NCBI GenBank assembly: GCA_039707655.1
Contig: CM077670.1
Span: 145,246,001-145,310,000, forward strand
Source: Elymus sibiricus
Lineage: Eukaryota > Streptophyta > Magnoliopsida > Poales > Poaceae
DNA: 64,000 bases
Reading direction: 5' to 3'
Each line of letters starts with the position of its first letter. Position 1 is the first letter of the stretch. Position numbers and translations under genes: made by a program. The notes beneath the pieces were generated by a model that saw only the letters and a list, made by a program, of their open reading frames with translations, was not told the DNA's origin and did not search any database. Below are positions 1-12,300 of the stretch, piece by piece.

Positions 1-1514
1 ATACCCTGGTCATCAAGAAAGGTGTCCACATTGGTGTTCTTAAACTCCATTCCGTTGTCACTTCGAACCTTCTTGATCTTCACTTCAAATTGGTTTTGAG
101 CCTTTCTTGCAAAGTTCTTGAAGATCTTTTGTACCTGCAATTTGTCATCAAGAAAGAACACCCACGTAAATGTGGAAAAATCGTCAACAATGACCAAACC
201 GAAAGAGTTACCACCAAGACTCTTATAGGAGTTGGGACCAAAAAGATCCATATGAAGTAGCTCGAGTGGTCTCCTTGTGGTCATAATGTTCTTCACGGGA
301 TGGCTTCCTCCAACTTGTTTTCATGCTTGGCAAGCACTACAATGTCGATCTTTGTCAAATATAACATCTTTCACTCCAAGAATGTGATCTCCTTTAACAA
401 GTTTATCAAGGTTACGCATGCCAACATGTCCAAGTCTTCTATGCCATAACCAACCTTTAGAAGATTTAGTAATTAAGCATGTACGAGGTTGGGCTCTCTT
501 AGTGAAATCAATAATGTATAGATCACCTCTACGAATGCCGGTAAAGACCATATTATGATTATCTTGGCGAAACACTTGGCAATCTACTTTGGTAAATAGA
601 ACATTAAAACCAAAATCGCCTAGTCTAGATACGGAAAGAAGATTGTAACCAAGAGATTCAACAAGCATAACATTTTGTATGGAGCTATCATTGGATATGG
701 CCACCTTACCAAGGCCAAGTACCTTACCCTTGGAGTTGTATCCAAAAGTCACATACTTGCGTGGACCATCATTTTTAGCAAGCTCACGAAACATGTCTCT
801 ATCTCCGGTCATGTGATCGGTACAACCGCTATCAAGAATCCACTCTTTTCCTCCGGCCATATAATCTCCAAGATTTGCCATAAGACTGAGATTCCTCATG
901 GTCTTCTCAAATTCAATATCAAAGTCTTCGTCTTCATCATAATAGCCATGCTCGACATCATCATCATCATGCATGTGATCATCACAAAGGGCAACAGATT
1001 CATTAGTTTCATGATCATGACAATGTTCAAGTTTATGTATTCTAATGGCTTCCATGATAATGTTGCTAATAGTTCTAACATCTCCTTTGGCACGCATAAG
1101 ATCACGAAGCTCAAACAAGCAATCATCAAACTTAGGATCACTAGGACTCATCTTGTGAAAAGCAACAGCCTTATGAAGAATCTTATCGAGACTCTTTAAG
1201 GAGTAATCGGGATATCGCTTTTCTAAGTCATGCCATAGAGTATAAGCACATTCAAAGTTTTGCATACAACCAAGCACAACCTTAGGTAATCCTCTAATGA
1301 TAAGATTGATGGTTCTAAGATTACGAAGCATGCCAATTTCCTCTTCATGAGTAGGATGCAAGGGATCAATAGGGGGCACATAAGGATTATGAATATACTT
1401 GCTCAAGTTAAATTCATCAAAGATATCAAGCATTTCATCCTTCCAAAAGTTGTAATACTCCCCATTGAGAATAGGCACTCTATGTCTAAGACTCCCCAAC
1501 GTAGACACATCCAT
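1..1514 (-). pseudogene. Copia-1 gag-protease-integrase fragment
   Basis: The likely start is the ATG at 1514, just after the primer site; upstream codons are leader. In order the frame shows a UBN2-like gag, an acidic Asp/His-rich stretch (about 1000-880), the aspartic protease motif ILDSGCTDHMTG, the pre-integrase segment WHRRLGHVGM, and integrase with HMDLFGP (first catalytic Asp) and RSDNGMEF (second). A TGA at 321-323 replaces a Gly codon (GGA) present at the same place in Copia-2. The frame reopens and stays open to base 1. There is no CCHC zinc knuckle between gag and protease. RT and RNase H lie outside the window. It is a dead copy unless the stop is suppressed. Confidence 0.9.
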
Positions 1515-1555
1515 CTCCCTCCAATGGTGATGAAACCAAGGCAATGGAGACCAAT

Positions 1556-1567
1556 GCTCTGATACCA
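1556..1567 (-). other. Copia-1 primer binding site (tRNA-iMet)
   Basis: On the minus strand this reads TGGTATCAGAGC, the standard plant Copia primer site complementary to the 3' end of initiator tRNA-Met. It lies two bases from the LTR end (…CCCACA). Confidence 0.95.
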
Positions 1568-1569
1568 AT

Positions 1570-3164
1570 TGTGGGATCGAGGAGATAGGTCTAGAGGGGG
1601 GGGGTGAATAGACTCTTAACCAGCCAAAGGTGCAGTTTTTAATTTCTCTTGGAACTTAGGCAGATTTTGGCACAAGTTAAGATCACTCCAATACTTTCTA
1701 CACATGCATATCTAGTGATTGAGCAGCGGAATTGGTAAAGCATGCAAGAGTGCGGAAAGTAAAGGGGTAGAGTATGGAAGATCAAACACAATGAATACAC
1801 GGTGGTTTTTGGTGTGGTTCCGATAGGTGGTGCTATCGTACGTCCACGTTGATGGAGACTTCAACACACAAAGGGTAACGGCTGCGCGAGTCCACGGAGG
1901 GCTCCACCCATGAAGGGTCCACGAAGAAGCAACCTTGTCTATTCCACCATGGCTTACATCCACGAAGGACTAGCCTCACTCGGTGTAGATCTTCACGAAG
2001 TAGGCGATCTCCTTGACCTTACAAACTCCTTGGTTCATCTCCACATCATGTTGGAGGCTCCCAAGTGATACCTAACCAATCTAGGAGACACCACTCTCCA
2101 AAAGGTAATAGACGGTGTTTTGTTGATGGACTCTTTGCTCTTGTGCTTCAAATGATAGTTTTCCCAGCACTCAAACAACTCCTCCCAGATTTGGCTATGG
2201 TGGAAGAGGGATTTGAGTGGAAAGCAACTTGGGAAAGGCTAGAAATCAAGATTCAAATGGTAGGAATGGAATAGCTTGATCTCAACACATGAGTAGGTGG
2301 TTCTCTCTCAGAAAATGTATGGTGGAAATGTAGGCACGTTCTGATGGATCTCCTTACTGAGAAGGAGGTGGTGGAGGGGTATATATAGCCTCCACACAGA
2401 ATCCAACCGTTACACACTTTTGACCCAACTCGGTGGCACCGAAACCATAATCTCGGTAGCACCGAACTATGTAAAAGATATGAACTTTAGGAATCTCGGT
2501 GGGACCAATACGAACACCTCGGATGGACGGAAGTGCAATGGCTAGGGCAAACCTCATCTCGGTGGCACCGATTGCATCAACTCGGTAGGACCGAAGTGAA
2601 GTAATAAGGCAACAGAGAGTTGGCAAGCCATCTCGGTGAGACCGATTTGCAAAACTCGATGAGACCGAAGTAGGTGCAAATGATCATAAAGAGTTGGCAA
2701 GGCCATCTCGGTGGGACCGAGATCCATTTCGGTGGATCCGATTTGTTAGGGTTTTGGCAGTGGCTAAGTCTAGGTGAACTCGGTGGCTCCGGATAGGAAA
2801 CTTCGGTGGGGCCGAGCTGGAATGTGGGTTTTGGACATATTTTGGATAGAGAGAGTGGTTGAGGGTTTAGGAGTACTGTCACTAAGCACTTGAGCAAAAA
2901 GACCATTAAGCAACACCTCATCCCCTTTTAATAGTATTGGCTTTCCTATGGACTCAATGTGATCTTGGATCACTAAACCAAAAATTTAGAGTCTTGATCT
3001 TTTGCCAATCCTTGTCCTTAGCATTTTAAAGGGGTTCCACGTCCTCTTGTCCTTGCCACGCCGTTGTTGAACTTGTCTGAAATTCACTAGATAAAAACAT
3101 TAGTGTAACAATATGTATGTTGGCATGAATTACCAAAACCACCAAGGGAGCAAATGTGCTTTCA
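1570..3164 (-). repeat. Copia-1 5' LTR
   Basis: The LTR is about 1595 bp. On the minus strand it starts TGAAAGCACATTTG and ends GATCCCACA next to the primer site. It matches the Copia-2 LTRs (6040-7630 and 13337-13966) along its length. The TATA-like CTATATATA lies at 2380-2388 and a dense array of TCGGTGNNACCGA motifs lies just upstream (2429-2816). Short frames across the LTR are not genes. Confidence 0.92.
2429..2816 (-). promoter_or_regulatory. Copia-1 U3: reiterated TCGGTGNNACCGA array plus TATA box
   Basis: About twelve copies of a 13-16 bp quasi-palindrome with consensus YTCGGTGNNACCGAR lie 24-50 bp apart. In sense orientation they sit in U3, ending about 40 bp upstream of the TATA-like box at 2380-2388. 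That is where cis-regulatory repeats are expected in a Copia LTR. The binding factor is unknown. The array and TATA are seen directly; the regulatory role is inferred. Confidence 0.6.
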
Positions 3165-3992
3165 GCGGCCCAGTCACAGCCGCCACAAAGCAAGACACCT
3201 CGCGAGGCGCCATCCTCAGGAGGACCCCTCCGCACGGAGCGGACCACCAAGACTTAGCAACAGCTGCAACAGTAGGAGGCCTCGCGAGGCCCTCTCGCAA
3301 GGTGGTCTCACGAGGCGGCCTCCCGAGGCCACCCGAGGTGGGCGTCGCCTGGCGCCCGGCGCGTGGTCCAGTGCCTACCACGTGGGTGACGCGGTTGGAG
3401 ACAAGCCGCGGCAGGAACCGTACCAGCAGGCGCGGACAGAGAGGGTTTCCTCTTTGGTGCTAAAGGGGCAGCACCAGCTGCCCACCTCCAAAGCAAGTCC
3501 CAACGACTGCCCGTTTGGTGAAAGAAGACCAAGACAGCAAGGCGCGCTGGGTGGAGGTTATCGCCGAGTCCACCGGCGCGTCATGGATAATGCTTTTGCA
3601 GGCGAAGACCAACTTTAGTCAGCATAAGCCTGGGTGCCTGTCCCCTTTCAGATTGCCGTTGTGTGTGGCAACCCTTCCCGCCAACGTTTTCGGGGGAAGA
3701 GGACCAAGGCGGCTATAAAAGGGGCAGTGCTGCCACCGTAGAGAAGGAGGACCGATTGCCTTGTCTTCAACCTTGTACGCGAAAACCTTCTTGCCCACAA
3801 TAATCCCAAACACAAAGCAGGAGTAGGGTTTTACACCGCGAGGTGGCCCGAACCTGGGTAGCTGTTGTGCCCCCTGTCGTGCCTTGTGCTCTGTGTGCTC
3901 TCGCCGTAGCCTGGCCGTGGTCACCGCGGATTGGATAGAAACAAGCACTCCCCAAAGTTCAAACCAGGGTCCCCGGAGCCCCGATTCTGACA
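3165..3992 (+). repeat. Gypsy-1 5' LTR, left end missing
   Basis: The sequence ends GATTCTGACA immediately before the primer site. A TATA box (CTATAAAA, 3713-3720) precedes a transcribed region with a typical leader. From about 3287 it aligns with 29546-30237 at roughly 90% by eye. The left LTR terminus is not visible because Copia-1 abuts it. Frames through this GC-rich stretch are not coding. Confidence 0.85.
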
Positions 3993-3994
3993 TT

Positions 3995-4012
3995 TGGCGC
4001 GCCAGGTAGGGG
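3995..4012 (+). other. Gypsy-1 primer binding site
   Basis: TGGCGCGCCAGGTAGGGG follows the LTR end by two bases. TGGCGC is the expected complement of a tRNA 3' CCA end. I did not assign the tRNA. Confidence 0.75.
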
Positions 4013-4049
4013 CCTACTTTTGTTTCGTTTGCCCCGCCTCAGCCTCGCC

Positions 4050-6039
4050 ATGGCCGACGCTCGCCGTGAGCGTGCGGAGCGCCGGTCGGTCAGGGTGGCC
4101 CAAACGGAGCCGGTCGCCCGTGACAACTGCCGTCGCCGCGCCGGTGCCGCCACCGACCCTGCTGCTAGGGAGCAGCAGGCCTCCTTTCTCCACCCGTCCG
4201 TGCAAGCGGCTGGCCACACCGCGACCTCGCTCGCCCGCCGCGAGCCGCCGGGCTCGCAGGCTGCACTGCTCATGGTGCGCGAGCTCTTGCGCTACCGCCC
4301 CACCGAAGCCGGCTACGACGCCTGGCTTGGCCGCATCACCGAGCTCGTCAACGCCGCCGGAGACGCCCCGGCGGCCTCTCCCTTGCTCCGCCCTCCATCG
4401 CCACGCGCCCGGGATGTGGCGCATGGCGCACCTCCACCGCTTCCTCCGTCGAACGGGGATGCCGGGCGCCATCGCGGCGCGCGGGTGCGGGAACCGTCCC
4501 GCAACGCGTCTTCGCCGGACCCCGACAACGAGAGCTACCAGATCGTCAGGCGCACGCCGCCCGATGCGCGTGTACTCCTCGAGCAGTAGCGCTAGCATTA
4601 GGACCACAGGTCCAGGAGGTCGCGGCTGCCGGTCGCCAGAACCGTGCCGTCCTCGCAGGCGGTGTCACTTCCAGCATCGGGGGCTGCCGTGCCTTCACCC
4701 GTGAGCTGCGCCGTGTGGTGTGGCCCATGAAGTTCAGGCCAGACATGCCTGCTCGCTACGACAGCACCCCCAACCCCACGAAGTTTCTGCAGCTCTACAC
4801 TCTGAGCATTGAGGCAGCGAATGGGGACGACAAGGTCATGGCGAACTGCTTCCCCATGGCCCTCAAGGACGCGCCGCGCTCCTGGCTCATGAACCTTCCT
4901 GAGGCATCCATCTCCTCGTGGGCCGAGCTGTGCCGGCAGTTCGTCGCCAACTTCAAGGGCACGCACGAGCGTCCCCTCATGCTCAACGACTTGTGTGCCG
5001 TGCGCCAGCGCCCCGACGAGACCCTTCGCAAGTACATCCGGCGCTTCAGCCAAGTGCGCAACAAGATCCCGCGCGCCTCCGACACCGCCATCATATTTGC
5101 GTTCTCCTCCGGCGTCACGGACGTCCAGATGCGCGAGAAGCTCGCCATCAACGATGAGCTTGACACCGTGGTTGAGCTGTTCGACCTCGCCGACAAGTGC
5201 GCCAAGGTTGAAGAGGGCCGTCTCTTCAGCCACAATGATCCAGATCAAGCACATGATGCCGCCAAGGCCAAGAGCAAAGATGCCAAGCGCAAAGGTCATG
5301 CCGTGCTTGCGGCGGACCCTGAGTAGAGGCGTAGCCGCGACCGCGCCGAGCCCAAGAAGGATGGCCTCCCGTACTACGCCTACCATGACATGTTCTCCCA
5401 CAACAACGAAGACTGCCACAAGCTCAAGCTCCTCTGCGAGAGCCGTCAGGACGGGCGCGGCAGCCGCAACGATCGCGGCGCTGACCGCGGAGGCGGCCGC
5501 AACAACAACCGCTAGGGCGACCGCGACAACAACAACAACGACAACTTTAGGCAGGGCTGGCGCGACCAGCCGCGGCAGGCCAATCCTCAGGCCAACGCCG
5601 CTCTGCTGCCGCTGCCGCCACCGCTCTGAAGGAACAACGGCAAGCAGCCTGACGAGGGCACCGGGGGCTACCAGGAGCCTCGCGAGGTGGCTTGCATCCT
5701 TGGCGGGGCCCAGGCTCCCCCGTCCAACCGCCACTTCAAGCAGTTCGCTCGCGAGGTGAACGTAGCCCTCCCGAGGCTTGAGGCTTCTCAGCCCGTCAAG
5801 TGGTCGCAGTACGCCATCTCCTTCGACTCCAAGGACCACCCCAAGTCCACGGATGCAGTGGGCACGATCCCATGCTGTGCACCCCAACTATCAGCAACGT
5901 CGCTGTCACCAAGATGCTCGTCGACGGAGGCGCAGGACAAGCCCAAGGACGAGCACATGGCCGCCTACTTCGAGGAAGTTCGCAAGCTCGAGAAGCGCTT
6001 CCTTGGCCTAGAACTCTAGCACATCACTCGCGGCAGCAA
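4050..6039 (+). pseudogene. Gypsy-1 gag-protease-RNase H remnant
   Basis: The ATG at 4050 starts an Arg/Ala-rich gag N-terminus in a frame that ends with TAG at 4587-4589. A frameshift leads into the Retrotrans_gag domain (4715-5326), with SWAELCRQFVANFKGTHERP and ETLRKYIRRFSQVRNKIP. TAG codons at 5324-5326 and near 5512 interrupt the same frame. A basic, Asn-rich linker follows, then the protease start with LVDGGAG near 5910-5935. The sequence then passes directly into the RNase H tail (DEHMAAYFEEVRKLEKRF, about 5940-6019). The protease remainder and all of RT are missing by internal deletion. A TAG at 6017-6019 stands where the family has Gln. Integrase is cut off by Copia-2. Confidence 0.85.
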
Positions 6040-7630
6040 TGTGGGATTAAGGAGATAGGTCTAGAGGGGGGTGAATAGACACTTAACCAACCAAAGTAGC
6101 AGTTTTTAATTTCTCTTGGAACTTAGGCAGATTTTGGCACAAGTTAAGATAACACCAATACTTCCTACATATGCATATCTAGAGATATAGCAGCGGAAAT
6201 AGTAAAGCATGCAAGTGTACGAAAAGTAAAGGGGGTAGAGTATGGAAGATCAAACGCAATGAAGACATGGTGATTTTTGGCGTGGTTCCGATAGGTGGTG
6301 CTATCGTACGTCCATGTTGATGGAGGCTTCAACCCACGGAGGGTAACGGCTGCGCGAGTCCACGGAGGGCTCCACCCACGAAGGGTCCACGAAGAAGCAA
6401 CCTTGCCTATTCCACCATGGCTTACGTCCACGAAGGACTAGCCTCACTCGGGGTAGATCTTCACGAAGTAGGCGATCCCCTTGCCCTTACAAACTCCTTG
6501 GTTCAACTCCACATCATGTCGGAGGCTCCCAAGTGACACCTAGCCAATCTAGGAGACACCACTCTCCAAAAGGTAAGAGACGGTGTGTTGTTGATGAACT
6601 CCTTGCTCTTGTGCTTCAAATGATAGTCTCCCCGACACTTAAACAACTCCTCACAGATTTGGCTATGGTGGAAGAAGGATTTGAGTGGAAAGCAACTTGG
6701 GAGAGGCTAGAAATCAAGGTTCAAATGGTTGGATTGGAATGTCTTGATCTCAACACATGAGTAGGTGGTTCTCTCTCATAAAATGTATGGTGGAAGTGTA
6801 GGCACGTTCTGATGGCTCTCCTTACTGAGTAGGAAGGGGTGGAGGGGTATATATAGCATTCACACAAAATCCAACTGTTACACACTTTTGACCCAACTCG
6901 GTGGCACCGATCAGAAATCTCGGTGGCACCGAACTGTGTAAAAGATATGAACGTTAGGAATCTCGGTGGGACCGATTGGAACAACTCGGATGGACCGATG
7001 TGCAATGGTTAGGGCAAACCTCGTCTCGGTGGTACCGATTGCATCAACTCGGTGGGACCGAAGTGAAGCAATAAGGCAACAGAGGGTTGGCAAGCCATCT
7101 CGGTGAGACCAGTTTGCAAATCTTGGTGGGACCGAAGTAATTGCAAATAATTATAGAGAGTTGGTAGGGCCATCTCGGTGGGACCGAGATCCATATCGGT
7201 GGATCCGATTTGTTAGGGTTTTGGCAGTGGCTAAGTCCAGATGAACTCGGTGGCTCCGGATAGGAATTTTTGGTAGGGCCGAGTTGGAATGTAGGTTTTG
7301 GACATATTTGGATGGAGAAAGTGGTTGAGGGTTTTGGATCACTGTCACTAAGCACTAGAGCCAAAAGACCATTAAGCAACACCTCATCCCCTTTTAATAG
7401 TATTGACTTTCCTATGGACTCAATGTGATCTTGGATCACTTCACAAAAAAATGTAGAGTCTTGAGCTTTTGCCAATCCATGTCCTTAGCATTTTGAAGGG
7501 TTCCACATCCTTTTGTCCTTGCCACGCCATTGTTGAACTTGTCTGAAATTCACTAGATAGAGGCATTAGTCCAACAACATGTATGTTGGCATAAATTACC
7601 AAAACCACCAAGGGAGCAAATGTGCTTTCA
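6040..7630 (-). repeat. Copia-2 3' LTR, complete
   Basis: The LTR is about 1591 bp. Its sense start (TGAAAGCACATTTG) lies at 7630 next to the polypurine tract, and its sense end (…AATCCCACA) at 6040 abuts Gypsy-1 sequence. It is nearly colinear with the Copia-1 LTR. A TATA-like box lies at 6848-6856 (sense CTATATATA). Confidence 0.93.
6897..7283 (-). promoter_or_regulatory. Copia-2 U3 TCGGTGNNACCGA array
   Basis: This is the same twelve-unit array as in Copia-1, with spacing kept and point changes in individual units, such as CTTGGTGGGACCG. It ends about 40 bp upstream of the TATA-like box at 6848-6856 in sense orientation. Confidence 0.6.
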
Positions 7631-7643
7631 ATCTCCCCCTTTT
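7631..7643 (-). other. Copia-2 polypurine tract
   Basis: The minus strand reads AAAAGGGGGAGAT directly before the 3' LTR. This is the expected plus-strand DNA synthesis primer. Confidence 0.85.
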
Positions 7644-9350
7644 TGGTAATTGATGACAACATACATCAAAGCTTCAAATAAAGATTTAGCATAAGTTTGT
7701 ATGAAAGCTTTGAAGGAAACATGTAACATGTATGAGCTCCCCCTAAAGATGTGCATATAGAATGATGGTATCTCATGGGAAATATACATGCAACATGTAT
7801 CTTGGCTACATGCATCAGAGCAATATATGACATTTAGGTATCCACATGTCGATGATTTTCTTCTTGCAAACAATATATACTAGCAAGAGGTCAATCATGT
7901 ACATGAGTGTGATGCATATACTTACCTTGAAGTTCTTGATCAAGTACCTGAAGAAATACACTTGAGAAAACAAGGTTAGATAACACAAGATAATTTCTTC
8001 AAGAAAAGACACAAGATCAACAAGAAACCAAGATTGGGATGACATGTAGAAGAGAGTATCACTAGGTGAATACTTCTTTGAAGCAGACATGTCCCCAAAA
8101 GAAAGAAATAGTTGTCTCCCCTTAAAGAACTTCCTCTCCCCCTAAATCTGACATACGATATTGGGAGCAGGTAGGGTGAGAAAACTAAAGCAAACAAGAA
8201 CACTGAAATCATGTTTCTCCCCTCTTAGAAACATGTAACATTCTCTTCTCTTGTAATGTGCATCTCTTTTTTTAGTGATAAGCTTTGATGTATTCCTCTC
8301 TCCCCCTTTGACATCAATTTCCAAGAAGGGACTTCAAGGTTGTTGGTCAAGTCGGGTTGGTCCTTGAGAAACACATCTAGCCATTGAGTGGCTCTAGATG
8401 CAAGTAGAGGATAAGAATCATTGAGTGGAGCTGGAGCAGAAAATCTCAGAAAGTATTTGACAGAAAACTCCTTAGAGCAGCAAAGTCGGTGACTCCGAGT
8501 TGTATCACTTCGGTGGAACCGAGTTTGGTGCAAAGGAACTTTTTGTCAACTCAGCTCACTAGGCAAAGGAATTTTCACAAAGATTTGCAAAGAATTAGCT
8601 GCGAAACTAGCTAAAAGAAAAGAAACATAGAAAAGAAGAAAGCAACATCTAGATGAAGTTTTTTTTGAAAGAGAAACACTCTAGCAAGAAGAGAACAAAC
8701 AAAAGAAACACTAGAGAACTTCATCTAGATGGGTCGGTGACTAAGTCACCTATGTTAGAGTATATTGACTTAGGAGTCAAGTGAGAACACTTGATCATAG
8801 GTCATAGTCATCGTTTAAAGTCAAAATGGGGTTGCCATTTTTCCTTTAAGCATGTCAATGTATTCACATCTTATTGAGTTGCTTTAGCTCATGTCTTTGA
8901 GTAAAGCTTCTCTAAGATGTGAGAACTTACATTGGGATTTGGTGGTGATGTCCATCATGTAGTTGAACTTGAAGTGGATGCTCATGAGTTGAACTTGGGA
9001 GCTATCCTATCATTTGTAGTTCATCTTCCTACATGGGTTAGTTTTGCAAGGAACAACATATATATATATATATCCTAAATGACAATAATGTAGCATATCT
9101 CAAAAGTTGTCAAAGGATATGTTTAGGTTGTCTTGTTCCTTGTTCCACCAACAATTGTTGATACTTGAGTTATACAAGATTGCTCAACATAAGAGTGAGA
9201 TGCAATCTTGTGACATGAAGCTTGTCCAAGTACCTACAAAAGGTTAGATACAATACAAGGGAGCAAAAGTGTCCAAGATATAAGATGATCATGAAAGTAT
9301 CATGGATTAGTCAAGAATGCTTATGCCCTTGTTTACATCCACATGAACCT
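7644..9350 (-). other. Copia-2 region between pol and polypurine tract, non-coding
   Basis: No convincing coding frame is present. Further purine-rich stretches (CTCCCCCT on plus, for example near 8128 and 8290) recur. Two TCGGTG..CCGAG motifs near 8486-8523 resemble the LTR array. A perfect 15-bp inverted repeat lies at 8646-8660 and 8717-8731, and a (TA)n run at about 9057-9074. This stretch is A/T-rich filler typical of long Copia elements. Confidence 0.6.
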
Positions 9351-12300
9351 CTAGTTCACGTTCGAAGCATCAATGATGTTCAACTCACTTCTCAAGTGAC
9401 AAAACACCTTCTCATCGAGAGGTTTGGTAAAGATGTCCGCCAATTGCTTGTTGTTACGAACATGTTTAAGGTCAATGTCACCTTTCTCAACATGATCTCG
9501 AATAAAGTGGTGACGAACCTCAATATGCTTAGTTCGAGAATGTTGCACGGGATTGTGTGCAATCTTAATAGCACTCTCATTGTCACATAGTAATGGTACA
9601 TGTCTCACATGCACACCATAGTCTTTAAGAGTTTGTGTCATTCATAGTAATTGAGCACAACATGATCCCGCGGCAATGTATTCCGCTTCGGCGGTAGATA
9701 GAGATACCGAGTTTTGTTTCTTGGAGGACCAAGACACAAGAGATCTGCCAAGGAATTGACATGTACCCGAAGTGGATTTTCTATCAACCTTATCTCCGGC
9801 ATAGTCCGAATCGGAATAGCCAATAAGATCGAAAGAAGATCCTTTGGGATACCATATGCCAAAGTATGGTGTACGTAACAAGTATCTCACAATTCTTTTC
9901 ACGGCCTTAAGGTGACACTCTTTTGGTGACGCTTGGTATCGTGCACACATGCACACACTTAGCATAATGTCGGGACGGGAGGCACATAGATATAGCAATG
10001 AACCAATCATTGATCGATAAACCTTTTGATCAATCGGTTTGCCATCCTTGGTCAATTCAAGATGTCCACTCGTGGGCATTGGAGTTTTCATACCTTTACT
10101 TTCTTGCATGTTGAACTTCTTGAATAAGTCCTTGGTATACTTTGTTTGAGAAACAAAGGTACCCTCCTTAGTTTGCTTGATTTGCAAACCAAGAAAGAAT
10201 TTGAGTTCACACATCATAGACATCTCGTACTTTTCCGACATCAACCTTCCAAACTTTTCACTAAAAGAGGGGTTAGTAGATCCAAAGATAATATCATCAA
10301 CATAAATTTGGCATACAAATAATTCTCCATTAACCCTCTTAGTGAACAAAGTTGAATCTATTTTCCCAATTTCAAAACCTTTTTCAAGAAGAAACTTTGT
10401 CAAACATTTGTACCAAGCTCTAGGGGCTTGTTTAAGACCATAAAGGGCTTTACAAAGTTTGTAAACATGATTAGGTTTCTTGGGATTGACAAAGCCGGGA
10501 GGTTGTTTAACATACACTTCCTCCTCAATTTCACCATTTAAGAAAGCACTTTTAATATCCATTTGGTAAAGAGTGATATCATGGTGATTGGCATAAGCAA
10601 GTAGAATGCGAATGGACTCAAGTCTTGCAACGGGGGCATAGGTCTCACCATAGTCCATACCTTTGACTTGTGTGTAACCTTGTGCTACAAGACGAGCCTT
10701 GTTGCGTACGACTTGTCCATCTTCATCTTGCTTATTCCGAAACACCCATTTGGTTCCAATAATGTTTTGCTCATCTTTAGGCTTCTCAACCAATGTCCAA
10801 ACTTGGTTCCTCTCAAAGTTGTGTAGCTCCTCATGCATTGCATTCACCCAATCCTGGTCCTTGAGAGCATCTTCCGCCTTCAAAGGTTCAACACTAGAGA
10901 TGAATGAGTAATGCTCACAAAAGTTAGGTAAACGAGTTTTAGAGCGAGTGATTCTCCCGGATTGGATATCGTATTTGTTCGACGAGATGATTCTTGTCGA
11001 CTCTTGCTCTAACTCGAGGTAGCTTTTGCGTGGGTTGTGGTGAGGCTTCCTCATCATCATCTTCTTCTTCTTTATTGATGTTGTCGTTGTTCGCCTGTGG
11101 AGGTGGAGAAGGAGGTTGAGGTGGATCATCTTGTTGCATTTCCTCATTCCCATCGTCTTGACGTGTTCCACTTGTGGATGCCTCCATATCAACTTGTTGT
11201 TCACCTTGATGTGAAGTTGGGGCTTCCACTTGAATAGACGAGGTACTCTCCTTTACTTCCACGGGGCGAATCTTGCCAACGGACAAGTCTTGGATTGCTT
11301 CCGATGGTTCTTGATCTCCTACATCAATTGGCAATTGCTCGACTTGCGAGCCGTTAGTCTCATCAAACTTCACATCTACCGTATCTTCAACTTTTCAAGT
11401 GAAGTTGTTGTTGAAACGGTAAGTGTGAGAGTTCGATCCATAACCAAGTAGGAAACCTTCATGAGATTTAGGAGCAAATTTTGAACGATGATGCTTATCA
11501 AGAATGTAACATTTTGAGCCAAATACTCGAAAGTATCCTACTTGTGGTTTGTTACCGGTGAGCAATTCATACGCCGTTTTTCCAAGAAGCTTGTGAAGGT
11601 AGAGTCGATTTGTTGCATGACAAGCTATTTCAACCGCTTCCGCCCAAAAGTGCTTTGGCGTCATGTATTTATCAAGCATTGTTCTTGCCATCTCAATAAG
11701 AGTACGGTTCTTCCTCTCAACAACTCCATTTTGTTGAGGTGTGTACGTAGCCGAGAGCTCATGTGAAATACCCTCCTCATCAAGAAAGGTGTCCACATTG
11801 GCTTTCTTGAACTCCATTCCGTTGTCACTCCGAACCTTCTTGATCTTCACTTCAAATTGATTTTGGGCCTTTCTTGCGAAGTTCTTGAAGATCTTTTGTA
11901 CCTGTTATTTGTCATCGAGAAAGAATACCCACGTAAATCTGAAAAAATCATCAACAATGACCAAACAGAAAGAGTTACCACCAAGACTCTTATAGGAGTT
12001 GGGACCAAAAAGATCCATATGAAGTAGCTCAAGTGGTCTCCTCGTGGTCATAATGTTCTTCACGGAATGGCTTCCTCCAACTTGTTTTCCTGCTTGACAA
12101 TCACTACAAAGTCGATCTTTGTCAAATATAACATCTTTCACACCAAGAATGTGATCTCCTTTAACAAGTTTATCAAGGTTACGCATGCCAACATGTCCAA
12201 GTCTCCTATGCCATAACCAACCTTTAGAAGATTTAGCAACTAAACATGTACGTGGTTGGGCTCTCTTAGTGAAATCAACAATGTATAGATCACCTCTACG

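Larger units (their letters stand above)
1..3164 (-). mobile_element. Copia-1: LTR retrotransposon, Copia superfamily, 5' portion
   Basis: Read on the minus strand, the order is a 5' LTR (3164 to 1570), a tRNA-Met primer site, then gag, protease and the start of integrase, running off the window at base 1. Protease before integrase, and the primer site TGGTATCAGAGC directly after the LTR, are diagnostic of Copia elements. Copia-2 is a close relative in the same orientation. The right boundary at 3164/3165 abuts a Gypsy LTR. The left end and target duplication cannot be seen. Confidence 0.93.
3165..6039 (+). mobile_element. Gypsy-1: LTR retrotransposon, Gypsy superfamily, 5' portion with deleted pol
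   Basis: The plus-strand order is partial 5' LTR (3165-3992), primer site, gag, protease start, then a jump to the RNase H region, ending where the Copia-2 LTR begins. The LTR is GC-rich and contains CCTCGCGAGG palindromes. A related LTR remnant at 29546-30237 could be its 3' LTR (see findings). Confidence 0.85.

Noticed and set aside
4014..4607. Long minus-strand open frame over the Gypsy-1 leader and gag
   Set aside because: It mirrors the GC-rich plus-strand gag; the plus frame has the recognisable gag domain further on.
4598..5887. 429-codon minus-strand frame
   Set aside because: Shadow of the GC-rich Gypsy-1 gag. Its translation is Val/Ala/Leu-rich low complexity without motifs.
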